The notes: generated by a model from the letters alone, not told the origin. A DNA stretch of 64,000 nt from Microbacterium elymi (GCF_021582895.2 NZ_CP091139.2:3286001-3350000), one strand, 5' to 3'. Shown: positions 33,596 to 43,657, numbered from the stretch's first letter. Translations and numbers: made by a program.

Positions 33596-33736
33596 CGCGG
33601 GCGGCACCTCGTCGAGCGATGCTTCACCAAGCTCGAGCAGCAGCGCGGCATCGCAGTGTGCTCAGACAACACCGCGCCCCACTACCACTCCGGCATCCAT
33701 CTCACCGCAATGCCCCGGCGGGTTCAGCAACTCGCC
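33596..33736 (+). pseudogene. Remnant of a second IS5-like transposase C-terminus
   Basis: Immediately right of the IS, the frame beginning CGC GGG CGG reads RGRHLVERCFTKLEQQRGIA, then a diverged tail. This lines up with the NVVERFFALAKQWRGIA region of the intact transposase. Only the last ~45 residues remain, with no catalytic Asp and no terminal repeat. The IS probably inserted into or next to an older, decayed IS. The stretch ends at the stop codon of the convergent gene. Confidence 0.6.
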
Positions 33737-34132
33737 CTAGCGGGCGGTGACCGGCTCGGCCTCGGACTCGGCGGGTCCGTCGACGGCCCGCGGCTCGCCC
33801 TCGGCCGGGGCGTCGCCGCTCGCATCGACGATCGGATCCGCGGCCTCGGCATCCGCGGCGGTCGCGGTGGCAGGCACGAAGGAGCGCAGCACGGCCAGCG
33901 CCAGCACGGTCACCAGGCCGACCAGTCCGGCGACCGCCAACGCCGCGCCGACGACGATCCACGACTGTCCGCCGTACACGTCGGCAGCGGTCGCGCTGTT
34001 CGCGTCCAGGCCCACGATCATCGTGGTCAGCTTCTCCAGGACCAGCCAGCCGCCGACGGCGACAGCGGCGAGCGAGCCCGCCACAAGGAACCAGAACGGG
34101 ATGCTGCGGACAAGACGGGGACGTGCGGACAT
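33737..34132 (-). CDS. Hypothetical two-helix membrane protein
   Basis: 131 aa. ATG 34130-34132 is chosen because AAGGAGA precedes it by about 8 nt, although the frame stays open further upstream. Two hydrophobic helices are visible (IPFWFLVAGSLAAVAVGGWLVLE and WIVVGAALAVAGLVGLVTVLALAVL). A long acidic Ala/Asp/Glu/Pro-rich C-terminal tail follows (…DAEAADPIVDASGDAPAEGEP…). The product is unknown. Small membrane genes between ctaB and ctaA are common in this family, so a link to haem A or oxidase biogenesis is possible but unproven. Confidence 0.65.
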   Translation of the reverse strand: MSARPRLVRSIPFWFLVAGSLAAVAVGGWLVLEKLTTMIVGLDANSATAADVYGGQSWIVVGAALAVAGLVGLVTVLALAVLRSFVPATATAADAEAADPIVDASGDAPAEGEPRAVDGPAESEAEPVTAR

Positions 34133-34273
34133 ACGTGGATTCTCCTTGGGGGTGGGGGAGCGGTGCTGCATCCTCGGGACGAGGCGACCGCGGTGTCCCC
34201 GATCCTCTCGCGCCGGCATGGCAGACGCGTGTGCGCCGCCGATGAGCGAGCTATGAGCCGGCGGGTGGTCCCG

Positions 34274-35230
34274 TCAGGCGGCCGGTTGGATCGCCACCGG
34301 CCGCTTGAGCTGGAAGATGAGGGCGGTCATCGTCGCGACGGCGATCGCCGCCAGCACCATGTGCACTCCGACCGCCAGCGGCGGCAGGGCGTTGCGCGCC
34401 TGGTAGAGCCCGACGGCGATCTGTGCGAGCTCGATCACCAGCAGCGCGATCGTCCAGCGGCGCAGGGCGGGCACGCGCGGACGGATCAGCTCGGCGCCGA
34501 TCACGAGGACCACGGTGAGCGCGAACAGCGCGTAGGCGGGCCACGAATGCACGTGCTCCAGCAGGGTCGCATCGAAGCCGTTGCGCAGGGTGACCGCCGG
34601 ATCGCCGGAGTGCGGCCCGGCCCCGGTCGTGAGGACCCCGACCACGACCGTCAGTGCCAGCACCACCGACGCGACGTGCGTCACGATCCCGAACCAGCGC
34701 GGCACGACGCGTTCCCGCGGACCCACGGGCTGCCGCATCCGCGCCACGAAGGCGGCCGAGACGGCGACCAGCACCAGCGAGACGATGTAGTGGAACGACA
34801 CCAGGTTCGGGCGCAGATCGAAGATGACCAGGATGCCGCCGACGATGCCCTGCAGGAGCACTCCGCCGAACACGATCCAGGCCATGGTCCACAGCTCGCG
34901 CCGCTGCCGGCGCAGGCGGGAGATGAGCACGATCAGCACGACCACGGCCAGCCCCACGAAGAAGGACAGCGCGCGGTTCCCGAACTCGATCAGGCTGTGA
35001 TAGCTCTGCTCTGCGGTGGGGAACAGCGAATCCGGCGTGCACAGCGGCCATTCGAAGCCGAGCCCGGAACCGGTGAGGCGGACGGCACCGCCGCTGCCGA
35101 CGATCGCGATCTCGAGGACGAGCGAGATCCACGCGGCCACGCGCACGCGGCGATCCACGTGGTCCGGGAGCCAGTTGCGGAATCGCTGCCACAGGGTGGG
35201 GGCGGCCGTCGCCGGCTCGTTCGCGGACAT
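34274..35230 (-). CDS. ctaA: Haem A synthase
   Basis: Membrane monooxygenase that converts haem O to haem A. 318 aa from ATG 35230, with AGGAGA upstream. Eight hydrophobic helices are expected and visible. Conserved features include GSGGAVRLTGSGLGFEWPLC near residues 45-65 (with the Cys loop), SYHSLIEFGNR, FHYIVSLVLV and LLEHVHSWPAYALF (haem-ligand His residues). It is divergent from sufB. Together with ctaB it supplies haem A to cytochrome c oxidase. Confidence 0.93.
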   Translation of the reverse strand: MSANEPATAAPTLWQRFRNWLPDHVDRRVRVAAWISLVLEIAIVGSGGAVRLTGSGLGFEWPLCTPDSLFPTAEQSYHSLIEFGNRALSFFVGLAVVVLIVLISRLRRQRRELWTMAWIVFGGVLLQGIVGGILVIFDLRPNLVSFHYIVSLVLVAVSAAFVARMRQPVGPRERVVPRWFGIVTHVASVVLALTVVVGVLTTGAGPHSGDPAVTLRNGFDATLLEHVHSWPAYALFALTVVLVIGAELIRPRVPALRRWTIALLVIELAQIAVGLYQARNALPPLAVGVHMVLAAIAVATMTALIFQLKRPVAIQPAA

Positions 35231-35519
35231 GTCGGGTGATCGTCTCCTGTCGGCGCGCTTGCGCCGCCGCATGGTGGTCTCGGATCCGCCTGCGGATCGG
35301 ATGCCGGCGGAGCCCGGCCCGCCCGTCATGCGGACCCTATAGAATCGAGGGGTCGGATGCGCCGTGCGAGCGCGTCGCATCACTGACAGTCTAGGCGTGC
35401 GAGATGCGCCGAATGAGCGGGCCCGGAAAGCGGCACCCTTCCCCCAGCACTCCCGTGGGGAGCAGGATGCCGGGACGGATGACACCGTAGCGGCCCAATA
35501 GAGGAGAGTGTGTGACGTC
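35231..35519. other. Divergent ctaA/sufB intergenic region
   Basis: 289 bp. It holds a TATAGAAT -10-like element at 35339-35346, which shares ATAGAATCGA with the rpmE2 promoter region. GAGGAG at 35501-35506 lies in front of sufB. No sufR-type regulator or other gene is visible. A C-rich/G-rich imperfect hairpin lies near 35440-35465. Confidence 0.4.
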
Positions 35520-36940
35520 ATGTCCGATGTCCTGATCGAACGTCCGGAACTCGACGGCCTGGGGGTCTACGAGTTCGGCTGGCACGACGAAGACGCCGCG
35601 GGGGCCAGCGCGACGCGCGGCCTCACCGAGGCGGTCGTCCGCGACATCTCGCGGATGAAGAACGAGCCGGAATGGATGCTGAAGAGCCGGCTGAAGGGGC
35701 TCGAGCTGTTCCAGCGCAAGCCGATGCCGACCTGGGGCGCCGATCTGAGTGAGATCGACTTCGACAACATCAAGTACTTCGTCCGCTCGACCGAGAAGCA
35801 GGCCCAGTCGTGGGAGGACCTGCCGGAGGACATCCGCAACACCTACGAGCGGCTGGGCATCCCCGACGCCGAGCGGCAGCGACTGGTCGCCGGTGTGGCC
35901 GCGCAGTACGAATCCGAGGTGGTGTACCACCAGATCCGCGAGGACCTGCAGGCCCAGGGCGTGATCTTCCTGGACACCGACACCGCGCTGCGGGAGCACC
36001 CCGAGTTCTTCGAGGAGTACTTCGGCACCATCATCCCGACCGGCGACAACAAGTTCGCCGCGCTGAACACGGCCGTATGGTCGGGCGGCTCGTTCGTCTA
36101 CGTGCCCAAGGGCGTGCACGTGGAGATCCCGCTTGCAGGCGTACTTCCGGATCAACACCGAGAACATGGGCCAGTTCGAGCGGACGCTGATCATCGCGGA
36201 CGAGGACTCGTACGTGCACTACATCGAGGGTCTGCACCGCGCCGATCTACAAGTCGGACTCGCTGCACTCCGCGGTCGTCGAGATCGTCGTGAAGAAGAA
36301 CGCCCGGGTGCGGTACACGACGATCCAGAACTGGTCGAACAACGTGTACAACCTCGTCACCAAGCGCGCCATCGCCCACGAGGGCGCGACGATGGAGTGG
36401 GTCGACGGCAACATCGGCTCGAAGGTGACGATGAAGTACCCGTCGATCTACCTCGCCGGGGAGCACGCGAAGGGCGAGACCCTGTCGGTCGCCTTCGCCG
36501 GCCCCGGACAGCACCAGGACGCCGGCGCGAAGATGATCCATCTCGCCCCGTACACGCAGTCCTCGATCATCTCGAAGTCGATCGCCCGCGGCGGTGGCCG
36601 CAGCGGCTACCGGGGCGAGGTCCGGGTGGAGCCGAACGCGCACCACTCGGCGAACACGGTGCGCTGCGACGCGCTGCTGGTGGACACCATCTCGCGCTCG
36701 GACACCTACCCGTCCATCGACATCCGGGTCGACGACGTCGAACTCGGGCACGAGGCCACTGTCTCCAAGGTGAGCGCCGAGCAGCTGTTCTACCTGCAGT
36801 CGCGCGGCATGCCCGAGGACGAGGCGATGGCGATGATCGTGCGCGGCTTCATCGAGCCGATCGCACGAGAACTGCCGATGGAATACGCCCTGGAACTGAA
36901 CAAGCTCATCGAGATGGGCATGGAAGGATCGGTCGGCTAG
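35520..36940 (+). CDS. sufB: Fe-S cluster assembly protein SufB (two indels)
   Basis: Scaffold subunit of the SUF iron-sulfur assembly machine, about 472 aa corrected. Landmarks are [19 protein letters not shown] near the start, [58 protein letters not shown] (the Cys thought to build the cluster) and VRCDALLVD. Breaks: GCTTGC at 36131-36136 before [12 protein letters not shown], and an extra T at 36231 inside GGCTGC before the EGCTAP motif. sufD starts at the next base after the stop. Confidence 0.96.
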
Positions 36941-38162
36941 ATGGCGGCCCCGACGACAGCGTCTGCACAGGCCTCGGCCGCGCAGACGGAGAACTCCCAC
37001 GCGCACGTCGACCCGGCGGCGCGCCTGCGCGGGTACGACGCACCGGTCCAGACCCGCTCGGACCGACCGCGCTCGTACGATCCGGCCGATTTCGGCACGC
37101 CCACCGGCCGCGAGGTCAACTGGAAGCACACGCCGATGAGCCGGATCGGGGCGCTGCTGGATGCCGCGGCCGGCGACGACGGTGCGGTGTCGGTCCGTGT
37201 CGACGGCGGCGCCGCGCCGACCCTGCCGATCGGGCAGGCGCCGCGCGGCAGCGCGTTCGAGCCGGAGGACCTGCCCGCGGCGATCGCCTGGGCCCGGACA
37301 TCCGATGCCCGGCACATCCTGGTCGACGGCGAGCTCGCGCAAGCCGATCCTCGTGGAGGTCGCCGGCCACGGCGGCGTCGCGCACGAGCACATCGTCATC
37401 GAAGCGCGCCCGAACGCGCACGGCATCGTCGTGCTCCGGCATACGGGCAGCGCCTCGCTCGCCGAGAACGTCGAGATCATCGTGGGCGCCGGGGCGCACC
37501 TCGAAGTCGTGACGATCCAGGAATGGCAGGATGAGGCGGTCCACCTCGCCACGCACCAGGCGACGGTGGGCAGGGATGCCACACTCCGGCACTTCGTCGT
37601 CAGCTTCGGCGGCTCGGTGGTCCGGGTCAACCCCAGCGTGCGGCTGTCCGGCGCCGGCTCGCGCGCCGACGTCTACGGCATCGGCTTCTGCGACGCCGAC
37701 CAGCACCTGGAGAGTCAGGTGTACGTGTTCCACGAGGGACCGTCCACGGTCGCCGACGTGCTCTACAAGAGCGCGCTGCAGGGCGAGTCGGCCCACACGG
37801 TGTGGATCGGCGACGTGCTGATCGGACCGGATGCCGTGGCCACCGACTCGTACGAGGCCAACCGCAACCTCGTGCTCACCGAGGGCGCCCGGGCCGATTC
37901 GATCCCGAACCTGGAGATCGAGACCGGCGACATCCGGGGCGCGGGCCACGCCAGCGCCACCGGCCGGTTCGACGACGAGCACCTGTTCTACCTGCAGGCG
38001 CGCGGCATCCCGGAGGACGAGGCGCGCCGGCTGGTCGTGCTCGGCTTCCTCAGCGAGGTCGTGCAGCGCATCGGCATCCCGGAGCTGGAGACCGAGCTCA
38101 TCGCGAACATCGAGCGGGAACTGGCCGGAGGCGTGCTCGAGCAGGCGGGAGCGCCCGCATGA
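36941..38162 (+). CDS. sufD: Fe-S cluster assembly protein SufD (one indel)
   Basis: SufB partner, about 406 aa. The C-terminal beta-helix is clear: [43 protein letters not shown], then [41 protein letters not shown], where the invariant His of SufD lies. One extra base near 37330-37336 (CTCGCGC for CTGCGC) separates [10 protein letters not shown] from [11 protein letters not shown]. The stop overlaps the Rieske protein start (ATGA). Confidence 0.95.
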
Positions 38163-38488
38163 GCGCGACCCGCGTGTGCGCGCTGAGCGAGCTGGAGCAG
38201 GACCTGCCCCTGCGCGTGGTGGTCGACGACGTGCCGATCTGCGTCGTGCTGGACTCCGCCGCCGAGGTGCATGCCGTCGGCGACACCTGCACCCACGGCG
38301 AGGTCTCGCTCTCGGAAGGGTTCGTGGAGGACGACACCGTGGAGTGCTGGGCGCACGGCTCCCGCTTCTCGCTGCGCACCGGCCAGCCGCTGAACCTGCC
38401 CGCCTACGAGCCCGTGCCGGTGTACGTCGTCCAGATCGACGGCGACGACGTGCTCATCGACCCCACCGTGACGAAGCCGGCGCAATAG
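38159..38488 (+). CDS. Rieske-type [2Fe-2S] ferredoxin of the SUF operon
   Basis: Intact 109-aa soluble protein. Rieske ligands are C44/H46 in DTCTHG and C63/H66 in VECWAHGSRF, with the usual 16-residue gap. The sequence resembles the small ferredoxin subunit of aromatic dioxygenases, but in actinobacteria this gene commonly sits between sufD and sufC. There it may donate electrons during Fe-S assembly (inference). Overlaps sufD by ATGA; sufC follows after 46 bp. Confidence 0.9.
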   Translation: MSATRVCALSELEQDLPLRVVVDDVPICVVLDSAAEVHAVGDTCTHGEVSLSEGFVEDDTVECWAHGSRFSLRTGQPLNLPAYEPVPVYVVQIDGDDVLIDPTVTKPAQ

Positions 38489-38534
38489 CCGCCGCCGTCG
38501 CCCCTGAACCGCAAGCCTGACGAAGGAATCCTGA

Positions 38535-39317
38535 ATGTCTGTCCTTGAGATCCGCGACCTGCACGTGAGCGTGGAGACGGAGGCCGGGGTCACCCCGATC
38601 CTCAACGGCGTCACCCTCACCATCCGCACCGGCGAGACCCACGCCATCATGGGGCCCAACGGCTCCGGCAAGTCCACGCTGGCCTACACGATCGCCGGCC
38701 ATCCGAAGTACACCGTCACCGGCGGCTCGATCACGTTCGACGGCGAGGACGTGCTGGCGATGACGATCGACGAGCGCGCCCGTGCCGGGCTGTTCCTGGC
38801 CATGCAGTACCCGGTCGAGATCCCCGGGGTGACGGTCACCAACTTCCTGCGCACCGCGAAGACCGCGATCGACGGCGAGGCGCCCGCCATCCGCAGCTGG
38901 ATGAAGGACCTCAAGGTCTCGATGAAGAATCTGCGGATGGACCCGAAGTTCGCCCAGCGCAACGTGAACGAGGGCTTCTCCGGCGGTGAGAAGAAGCGGC
39001 ACGAGATCCTTCAGCTCGAGCTGCTCAAGCCGAAGCTGGCGATCTTGGACGAGACCGACTCCGGGCTGGACGTGGACGCGCTGAAGATCGTCTCCGAGGG
39101 CGTGAACCGCGCCAAGGACGAGACGAACCTCGGCGTGCTGCTGATCACCCACTACACCCGCATCCTCCGCTACATCCACCCGGACTTCGTGCACGTGCTG
39201 GTCCAGGGCCGCGTGGCCGAAGAGGGCGGGCCGGAGCTGGCCGAGCGCCTCGAGGAGGAGGGCTACGACCGCTACCTCGCGGGCGAGCCCGAGCCCGACG
39301 CCGTGATCGACGCGTAG
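38535..39317 (+). CDS. sufC: SUF ATPase SufC
   Basis: Intact 260-aa ABC-type ATPase that powers the SufBCD scaffold. Walker A GPNGSGKST (Lys 46), FSGGEKKRHEI signature, Walker B LAILDETDSGLD (SufC-type DETDSGLD instead of the usual DEPT) and LLITHYTRIL His-switch. GACGAAGGAATCC precedes the ATG. The TAG stop is also the first half of a -10-like hexamer for the next gene. Confidence 0.96.
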   Translation: MSVLEIRDLHVSVETEAGVTPILNGVTLTIRTGETHAIMGPNGSGKSTLAYTIAGHPKYTVTGGSITFDGEDVLAMTIDERARAGLFLAMQYPVEIPGVTVTNFLRTAKTAIDGEAPAIRSWMKDLKVSMKNLRMDPKFAQRNVNEGFSGGEKKRHEILQLELLKPKLAILDETDSGLDVDALKIVSEGVNRAKDETNLGVLLITHYTRILRYIHPDFVHVLVQGRVAEEGGPELAERLEEEGYDRYLAGEPEPDAVIDA

Positions 39318-39320
39318 ACT
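39315..39320 (+). promoter_or_regulatory. Leaderless-type -10 (TAGACT) for the DUF59 gene
   Basis: TAGACT overlaps the sufC stop and ends 6 nt before ATG 39327. Confidence 0.5.
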
Positions 39321-39326
39321 CGACAC

Positions 39327-39656
39327 ATGCCCGCGACGCTGTCACCCGAGAAGTTCGACGAGGTCACCGAGGCGCTCAAGGACGTCATGGACCCCGAACT
39401 GGGGATCAATGTCGTCGACCTGGGCCTGATCTACGATCTGGCCTGGGACGACGAGAACGATGCCCTCGTCATCCACATGACGCTCACGAGCGCCGGATGC
39501 CCCCTCACCGACGTGCTCGAGGAGCAGACCGCCCAGGCGCTGGACGAGGTGGTCGAGCGGTTCCGGATCAACTGGGTCTGGATGCCGCCGTGGGGGCCGG
39601 AGCGGATCACCGACGACGGGCGCGACATGATGCGCGCCCTCGGCTTCGCCATCTGA
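39327..39656 (+). CDS. sufT: SufT/DUF59 (MIP18-like) Fe-S maturation protein
   Basis: Intact 109-aa protein. The family motifs are complete: VMDPELGINVVDLGLIYD near residues 20-37, and LTSAGCP with Cys 58. DUF59 proteins help insert clusters into target proteins. It ends the SUF operon here. Notably the cysteine desulfurase SufS and sulfur carrier SufU, often placed between sufC and this gene, are absent from the window. Confidence 0.92.
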   Translation: MPATLSPEKFDEVTEALKDVMDPELGINVVDLGLIYDLAWDDENDALVIHMTLTSAGCPLTDVLEEQTAQALDEVVERFRINWVWMPPWGPERITDDGRDMMRALGFAI

Positions 39657-39697
39657 CGAAGCGTGACGCCGGAGACGCCTCCGGTGGGCGCGATCGG

Positions 39698-39703
39698 TAG
39701 GCT
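39698..39703 (+). promoter_or_regulatory. Leaderless-type -10 (TAGGCT) for patB-like gene
   Basis: TAGGCT ends 6 nt before GTG 39710. Confidence 0.5.
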
Positions 39704-39709
39704 CGACGG

Positions 39710-40868
39710 GTGAGTGTCACCCCGCTTCAGGCCCTGCCGATCGATCAGCTTGCGTCAGCGCTCGAGCACGAAGTGGCGGAAGTACCCCGCCGAGATCCTG
39801 CCGCTGTTCGTCGCCGAGACCGACTTCCCTCTTGCCCCCGCGATCACCGCCCGCCTGACCGAGGCGGTGGCGCTCGGCGACACCGGCTACACCCCGCCGG
39901 ACCCCGGCGTCCGCGACGCGTACGTCGCCTTCGCCCAGCGCCGGTTCGGCTCCGAGATCGACCCCGCCCGCGTGCGCACCACGTGCGATGTGATGATGGG
40001 GGTCGTCGAGATCCTCCGTGCGGTCATCGCACCGGGCGACCGCGTCGTCGTCACTCCGCCGGTCTATCCGCCGTTCTACGACACGGTGCCCGAGGCCGGC
40101 GGCGTGGTCGAGCGGGTGCCGCTGCGGCCCACCGGCGACGGCTGGGAGCTCGACCTGGACGGCATCGAGGCGGCGTTCGCCGACGGGGCGCGGGCGATCC
40201 TGCTGTGCAACCCGCACAACCCCACCGGCACCGTGCATGCGCGTGGGAGCCTGGCCGCACTGGCCGAGATCGCGCTGCGGCACGGCGCGCGCGTGATCAG
40301 CGACGAGATCCACGCGCCGCTGACCCAGCCGGATGCCGTCTTCACGCCGTTCCTGGACGCATCCGCGGCCGCCGGGGAGATCGGGTTCGCGGTCACCAGT
40401 GCGAGCAAGGCCTTCAACCTCGCCGGGCTGAAGTGCGCGCTCATGGTCACCGCCGGCGCCGGGTCGGCCGCGGTGGTGGCGTCGCTGCCGGATGAGGTGG
40501 AGTGGCGCACCGGGCTGTTCGGCGCGATGGCGGCCGTGGCGGCGTTCGACGAGGCCAGCGATCCGTGGCTGGACGGGCTGCTGGCGACCCTGGACGGCAA
40601 CCGTCGCCTGCTCGCCGAGCTGCTGGAGGCGCACGTCCCGGGGGCGCGCTACCGGATCCCGGATGCCGGCTACCTGGCCTGGGTGGACCTGTCGGCGCTC
40701 GGCTGGGGCGACAACCCCGCGGTGAAGATCCTGCGCGAGGCGAAGGTGGCCCTGCACTTCGGCCCCCACTTCGGGCAGGAGGGGAACGGCCACGTGCGGG
40801 TGAACATCGGCTGCGCGCCGGAGGTGCTGCGCGAGGCGGTGCGGCGGATCGGCGCGCTCGTCGGCTGA
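39710..40868 (+). CDS. patB: MalY/PatB-type PLP-dependent C-S lyase/aminotransferase (one indel)
   Basis: About 385-aa fold-type I PLP enzyme. N-terminal TKWRKYPAEILPLFVAETDF is the MalY/PatB signature. VVVTPPVYPPFYDTV, LLCNPHNPTGTV and ISDEIHAPL contact the cofactor, and the PLP Lys lies in VTSASKAFNLAGLK (about residue 230). Such enzymes release sulfide or thiols from cystathionine-like substrates. GCTTGC at 39748-39753 shifts the first 15 codons; without it the GTG 39710 start joins the body. It lies next to a SUF cluster lacking SufS, so a role in sulfur supply is conceivable but unproven. Its stop is 2 bp from the convergent siderophore gene. Confidence 0.9.
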
Positions 40869-40870
40869 GC

Positions 40871-41775
40871 TCAGTTCTCGGCGCGCCCGAGCCGCCAGTA
40901 GCCCATGAACGCGACCGCGCGGCGGTCCACCCCGTGCTCGGCGACCAGGTGGCGGCGCAGCTGCCTGATGGCGCCCGCCTCGCCCGCCAGCCAGGCGTAC
41001 AGGGGTGCGCTCTTCAGGGCCGCGCCGCCCTTCGCGGTCCGCGGCACCTCCCACAGCAGGCCGGAGTCGATGTCCACCTCCTCGACCTCGGACCCGCGCC
41101 CCGGCGGGACGAGGGCGGCCGCGGCATCCCGGCCCGCCGGCACCAGGTGCGCGTGCCGGTCGCGTCCCGCGCGGGCGGCGACCCGGTAGTCGAAGCCGGG
41201 ATGCCGGGGGAGGTACGCGACGTCGCGGGGATGGGGGACCTCGAGCACCACGGTGCCGCGCGCCGAATCCGGCAGCTCTCCAGGATCACGGCGATCGCCG
41301 GTGCGGCGGTCTCGTCACCGGCCAGCAGGATGCCGGCACACTGCGCGGGCGGCACGAAGTCGATGCCGAGGCTGACCGCGGGTGCCTCGGAGCGGGCGGC
41401 GGCCGGCGCGAAGATGAGCACCTCGTCGCCGATCTCCGCTCGCGCGATCCACGCCGACGCCGGCCCGGTGACGGCGTGCGCGACCATGTCGACATCCACC
41501 TCCTGCGCTGCGGGGCGCACGGCGCGCGTCGTGTACGTGCGGAACGGCGGACGCTCCTCCTCGGGCAGGGCACGCCATTGCGCATACCAGTCGTCGCCGG
41601 TCGGCATCGCATCGATCCCGACGGCCGAGGAGGGGAAGACGATCTTGATCCGCTGGTCGAACCCGGGGTCGCCGTAGTCGTCGAGCTCGTCGCCGGAGAA
41701 CGTGAAGCGCCGGAAGCTCGGGGTCAGGTCGGCGATCGCACTCACCCGGGCGCGGAAGAAGCGACTCTCAGACAT
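40871..41775 (-). CDS. Siderophore-interacting FAD/NAD(P)H ferric reductase (one indel)
   Basis: About 301 aa. FAD-binding motif RTYTTRAV near residue 78, a flavin/phosphate loop [17 protein letters not shown], and a C-terminal SIP NAD-binding domain ([22 protein letters not shown], then [10 protein letters not shown]). It reduces ferric siderophores in the cytoplasm to release iron. A base is lost near 41275, probably in GCAGCTGC. ATG 41775 has GGAG 6 nt upstream, yet the frame is open back into the ABC ATPase, so the two could be fused or misassembled. Last gene of the iron operon. Confidence 0.92.
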
Positions 41776-42604
41776 GGACGGCTCCGGTCGGGGCATCGAG
41801 CGGGTGCCGCACACGGTGCCGCCCGCGGGGAGGACGATGGGCGCGCCGGAGATCGGATCCTCGATCACCAGGCAGTCCAGGTCGAACACCTCGCGGATCA
41901 GTGCGCTGGTCACGACGTCCGCGGGCGCTCCGGCAGCCACGACCCGGCCGTCGCGCATCGCGAACAGGTGATCGGCGTAGCGCGCGGCGAGGTTCATGTC
42001 GTGCAGCACCATGACGATCGTCGTGTCGTGCTCGCGGTTGAGATCGGTGAGCAGATCGAGCACCTCGATCTGGTGGGCCACATCCAGGAAGGTGGTCGGC
42101 TCGTCCAGCAGGAGGATGTCGGTCTGCTGGGCCAGCGCCATCGCGATCCACACCCGCTGTCGCTGCCCGCCGGACAGCTCGTCGATGCTCCGGTCGGCGA
42201 GGTCGGTGATCCCCGTCGTCTCCAGCGCCCGGGCGACCACCTCGTCGTCGTGGGCGCTCCATCGCGCCAGCAGCCGCTGATGAGGCTGACGTCCGCGGCC
42301 GACGAGATCGGCCACGACGATGCCCTCGGGGGCGACCGGGCTCTGCGGGAGCAGGCCGAGCGTGCGGGCGAGCTGCTTCGTGTGCTGACGGTGCAGCGGC
42401 ACGCCGTCCAGCTTGCACCTCGCCGGCCCGGGGCTTGAGAAGTCGGGCCATCGCCCGCAGCAGGGTGGACTTGCCGCATCCGTTCGCGCCGATGACGGCG
42501 GTGATCCGGCCCGCGGGCACCTCGAGATCGAGATCGTGGACGACCGTGCGGTCGCCGTAGCCGAGGGTGAGGGATGCGGCGGTCAGGGTGTGCGATGCGG
42601 TCAC
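41768..42604 (-). CDS. fecE: Iron-siderophore ABC transporter ATP-binding protein (one indel)
   Basis: About 275 aa. Walker [10 protein letters not shown], signature [12 protein letters not shown], Walker [13 protein letters not shown] and H-loop [14 protein letters not shown] are visible. It powers the FecCD-type permease pair upstream. GTG 42604 overlaps the permease stop. GCTTGC at 42411-42416 breaks [13 protein letters not shown]. The 3' end is ambiguous: the main frame runs without stop into the siderophore-interacting gene, while a neighbouring frame ends [11 protein letters not shown] at 41768, overlapping the next ATG by 8 bp. Confidence 0.92.
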   Translation of the reverse strand: MTASHTLTAASLTLGYGDRTVVHDLDLEVPAGRITAVIGANGCGKSTLLRAMARLLKPRAGEVQAGRRAAAPSAHEAARPHARPAPAEPGRPRGHRRGRSRRPRTSASSAAAGAMERPRRRGGRPGAGDDGDHRPRRPEHRRAVRRAATAGVDRDGAGPADRHPPAGRADHLPGCGPPDRGARSAHRSQPRARHDDRHGAARHEPRRALRRSPVRDARRPGRGCRSARGRRDQRTDPRGVRPGLPGDRGSDLRRAHRPPRGRHRVRHPLDAPTGAVHV

Positions 42605-43657
42605 AGGGATGCTCCCGAACGGTTGAGGCGGATCAGCAGGAAGATCAGGAACGGCGCGCCCAGGACACCGGTGACCACCCCGACGGGGTAGCGGCTGTCG
42701 AACGCGAACTGTCCGATGAGGTCGGCGATCATCACCAGCAGCGCGCCGACGAGTCCGGATGCCGCCGGCAGCGCCCGGGAGGGGCCGACCAGCCGCGCCG
42801 CGATCGGGCCGGACATGAAGGCGACGAACGCGATGGGTCCAGCCGCCGAGGTGGCGAACGCGAGGAGGGCGACGGCCGTCACCAGCGCGACGATGCGGGT
42901 GCGCTGCGGATGCACGCCGAGGCCGGCGGCGGTGTCGTCGCCCAGGCGCAGCGTGTCCAGCGCCCGGGATTGGGACAGCAGCGCGGGCACGAGGATGACG
43001 GACGCGATCGCCAGCGGGGCGATGGCCGTCCAGTCGGCCGCATTCAGGCTGCCGGTGAGCCAGCGCATGGCGGCCTGCAGATCCCAGGACGCGGCCCGGG
43101 AGAGCGCGTACGTGATGACGCTGTCGAGCATGGCCGCCACCCCGACGCCGATGAGGATCAGCCGTGTGCCGGCGAACCCGCCGCGATGGGCGAGGAGGAA
43201 GATGGCTGCGGCGGTGACGAGCGCGCCCACCAGGGCCAGCAGCGAGACCGCGACCGTGTCCAGCGCGAACAGCACGATGCCGACGACGGCGGCGGCACTG
43301 GCTCCCGCGCTGATGCCGATGATGTCGGGCGAGGCCAGCGGGTTGCGCAGCATGCCCTGGAACGTGACCCCGGCGGCGCCGAAGGCGAAGCCGGCGAGAA
43401 CGGCAAGGGTGGCGCGGGGCAGGCGCAGATCGCCGACCGTGAACGAGGCTCCCGGGACCGTCTGCCCGGACAGGACGCGCAGCACCTCGGCCGGCGGGTA
43501 GAAGGTCTCGCCGATCATCAGGCTGACCGCGAACACGACCACGACCGCGGCCGCCAGCATCGCCACGACCGCGGCGCGACGTCCGCGGCGCCGGCTCCGG
43601 CCGTCGGCGATCGTGCGCACGGCTTGCGGCATCCGCCGCCGTCCCGGTGACGCTCAC
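42601..43657 (-). CDS. fecD: FecCD-family iron-siderophore permease (one indel)
   Basis: About 352 aa with roughly nine to ten membrane helices. FecCD features: [59 protein letters not shown], and [23 protein letters not shown] 43657 overlaps the preceding stop (GTGA). Removing an extra base in GCTTGC at 43622-43627 joins that start to [13 protein letters not shown]. It forms the channel with the permease encoded upstream. Confidence 0.94.

Noticed and set aside
40502..42438. Plus-strand frames opposite the siderophore operon
   Set aside because: Arg/Gly/His-rich antisense translation typical of high-GC DNA; the minus-strand genes have full domain motifs.
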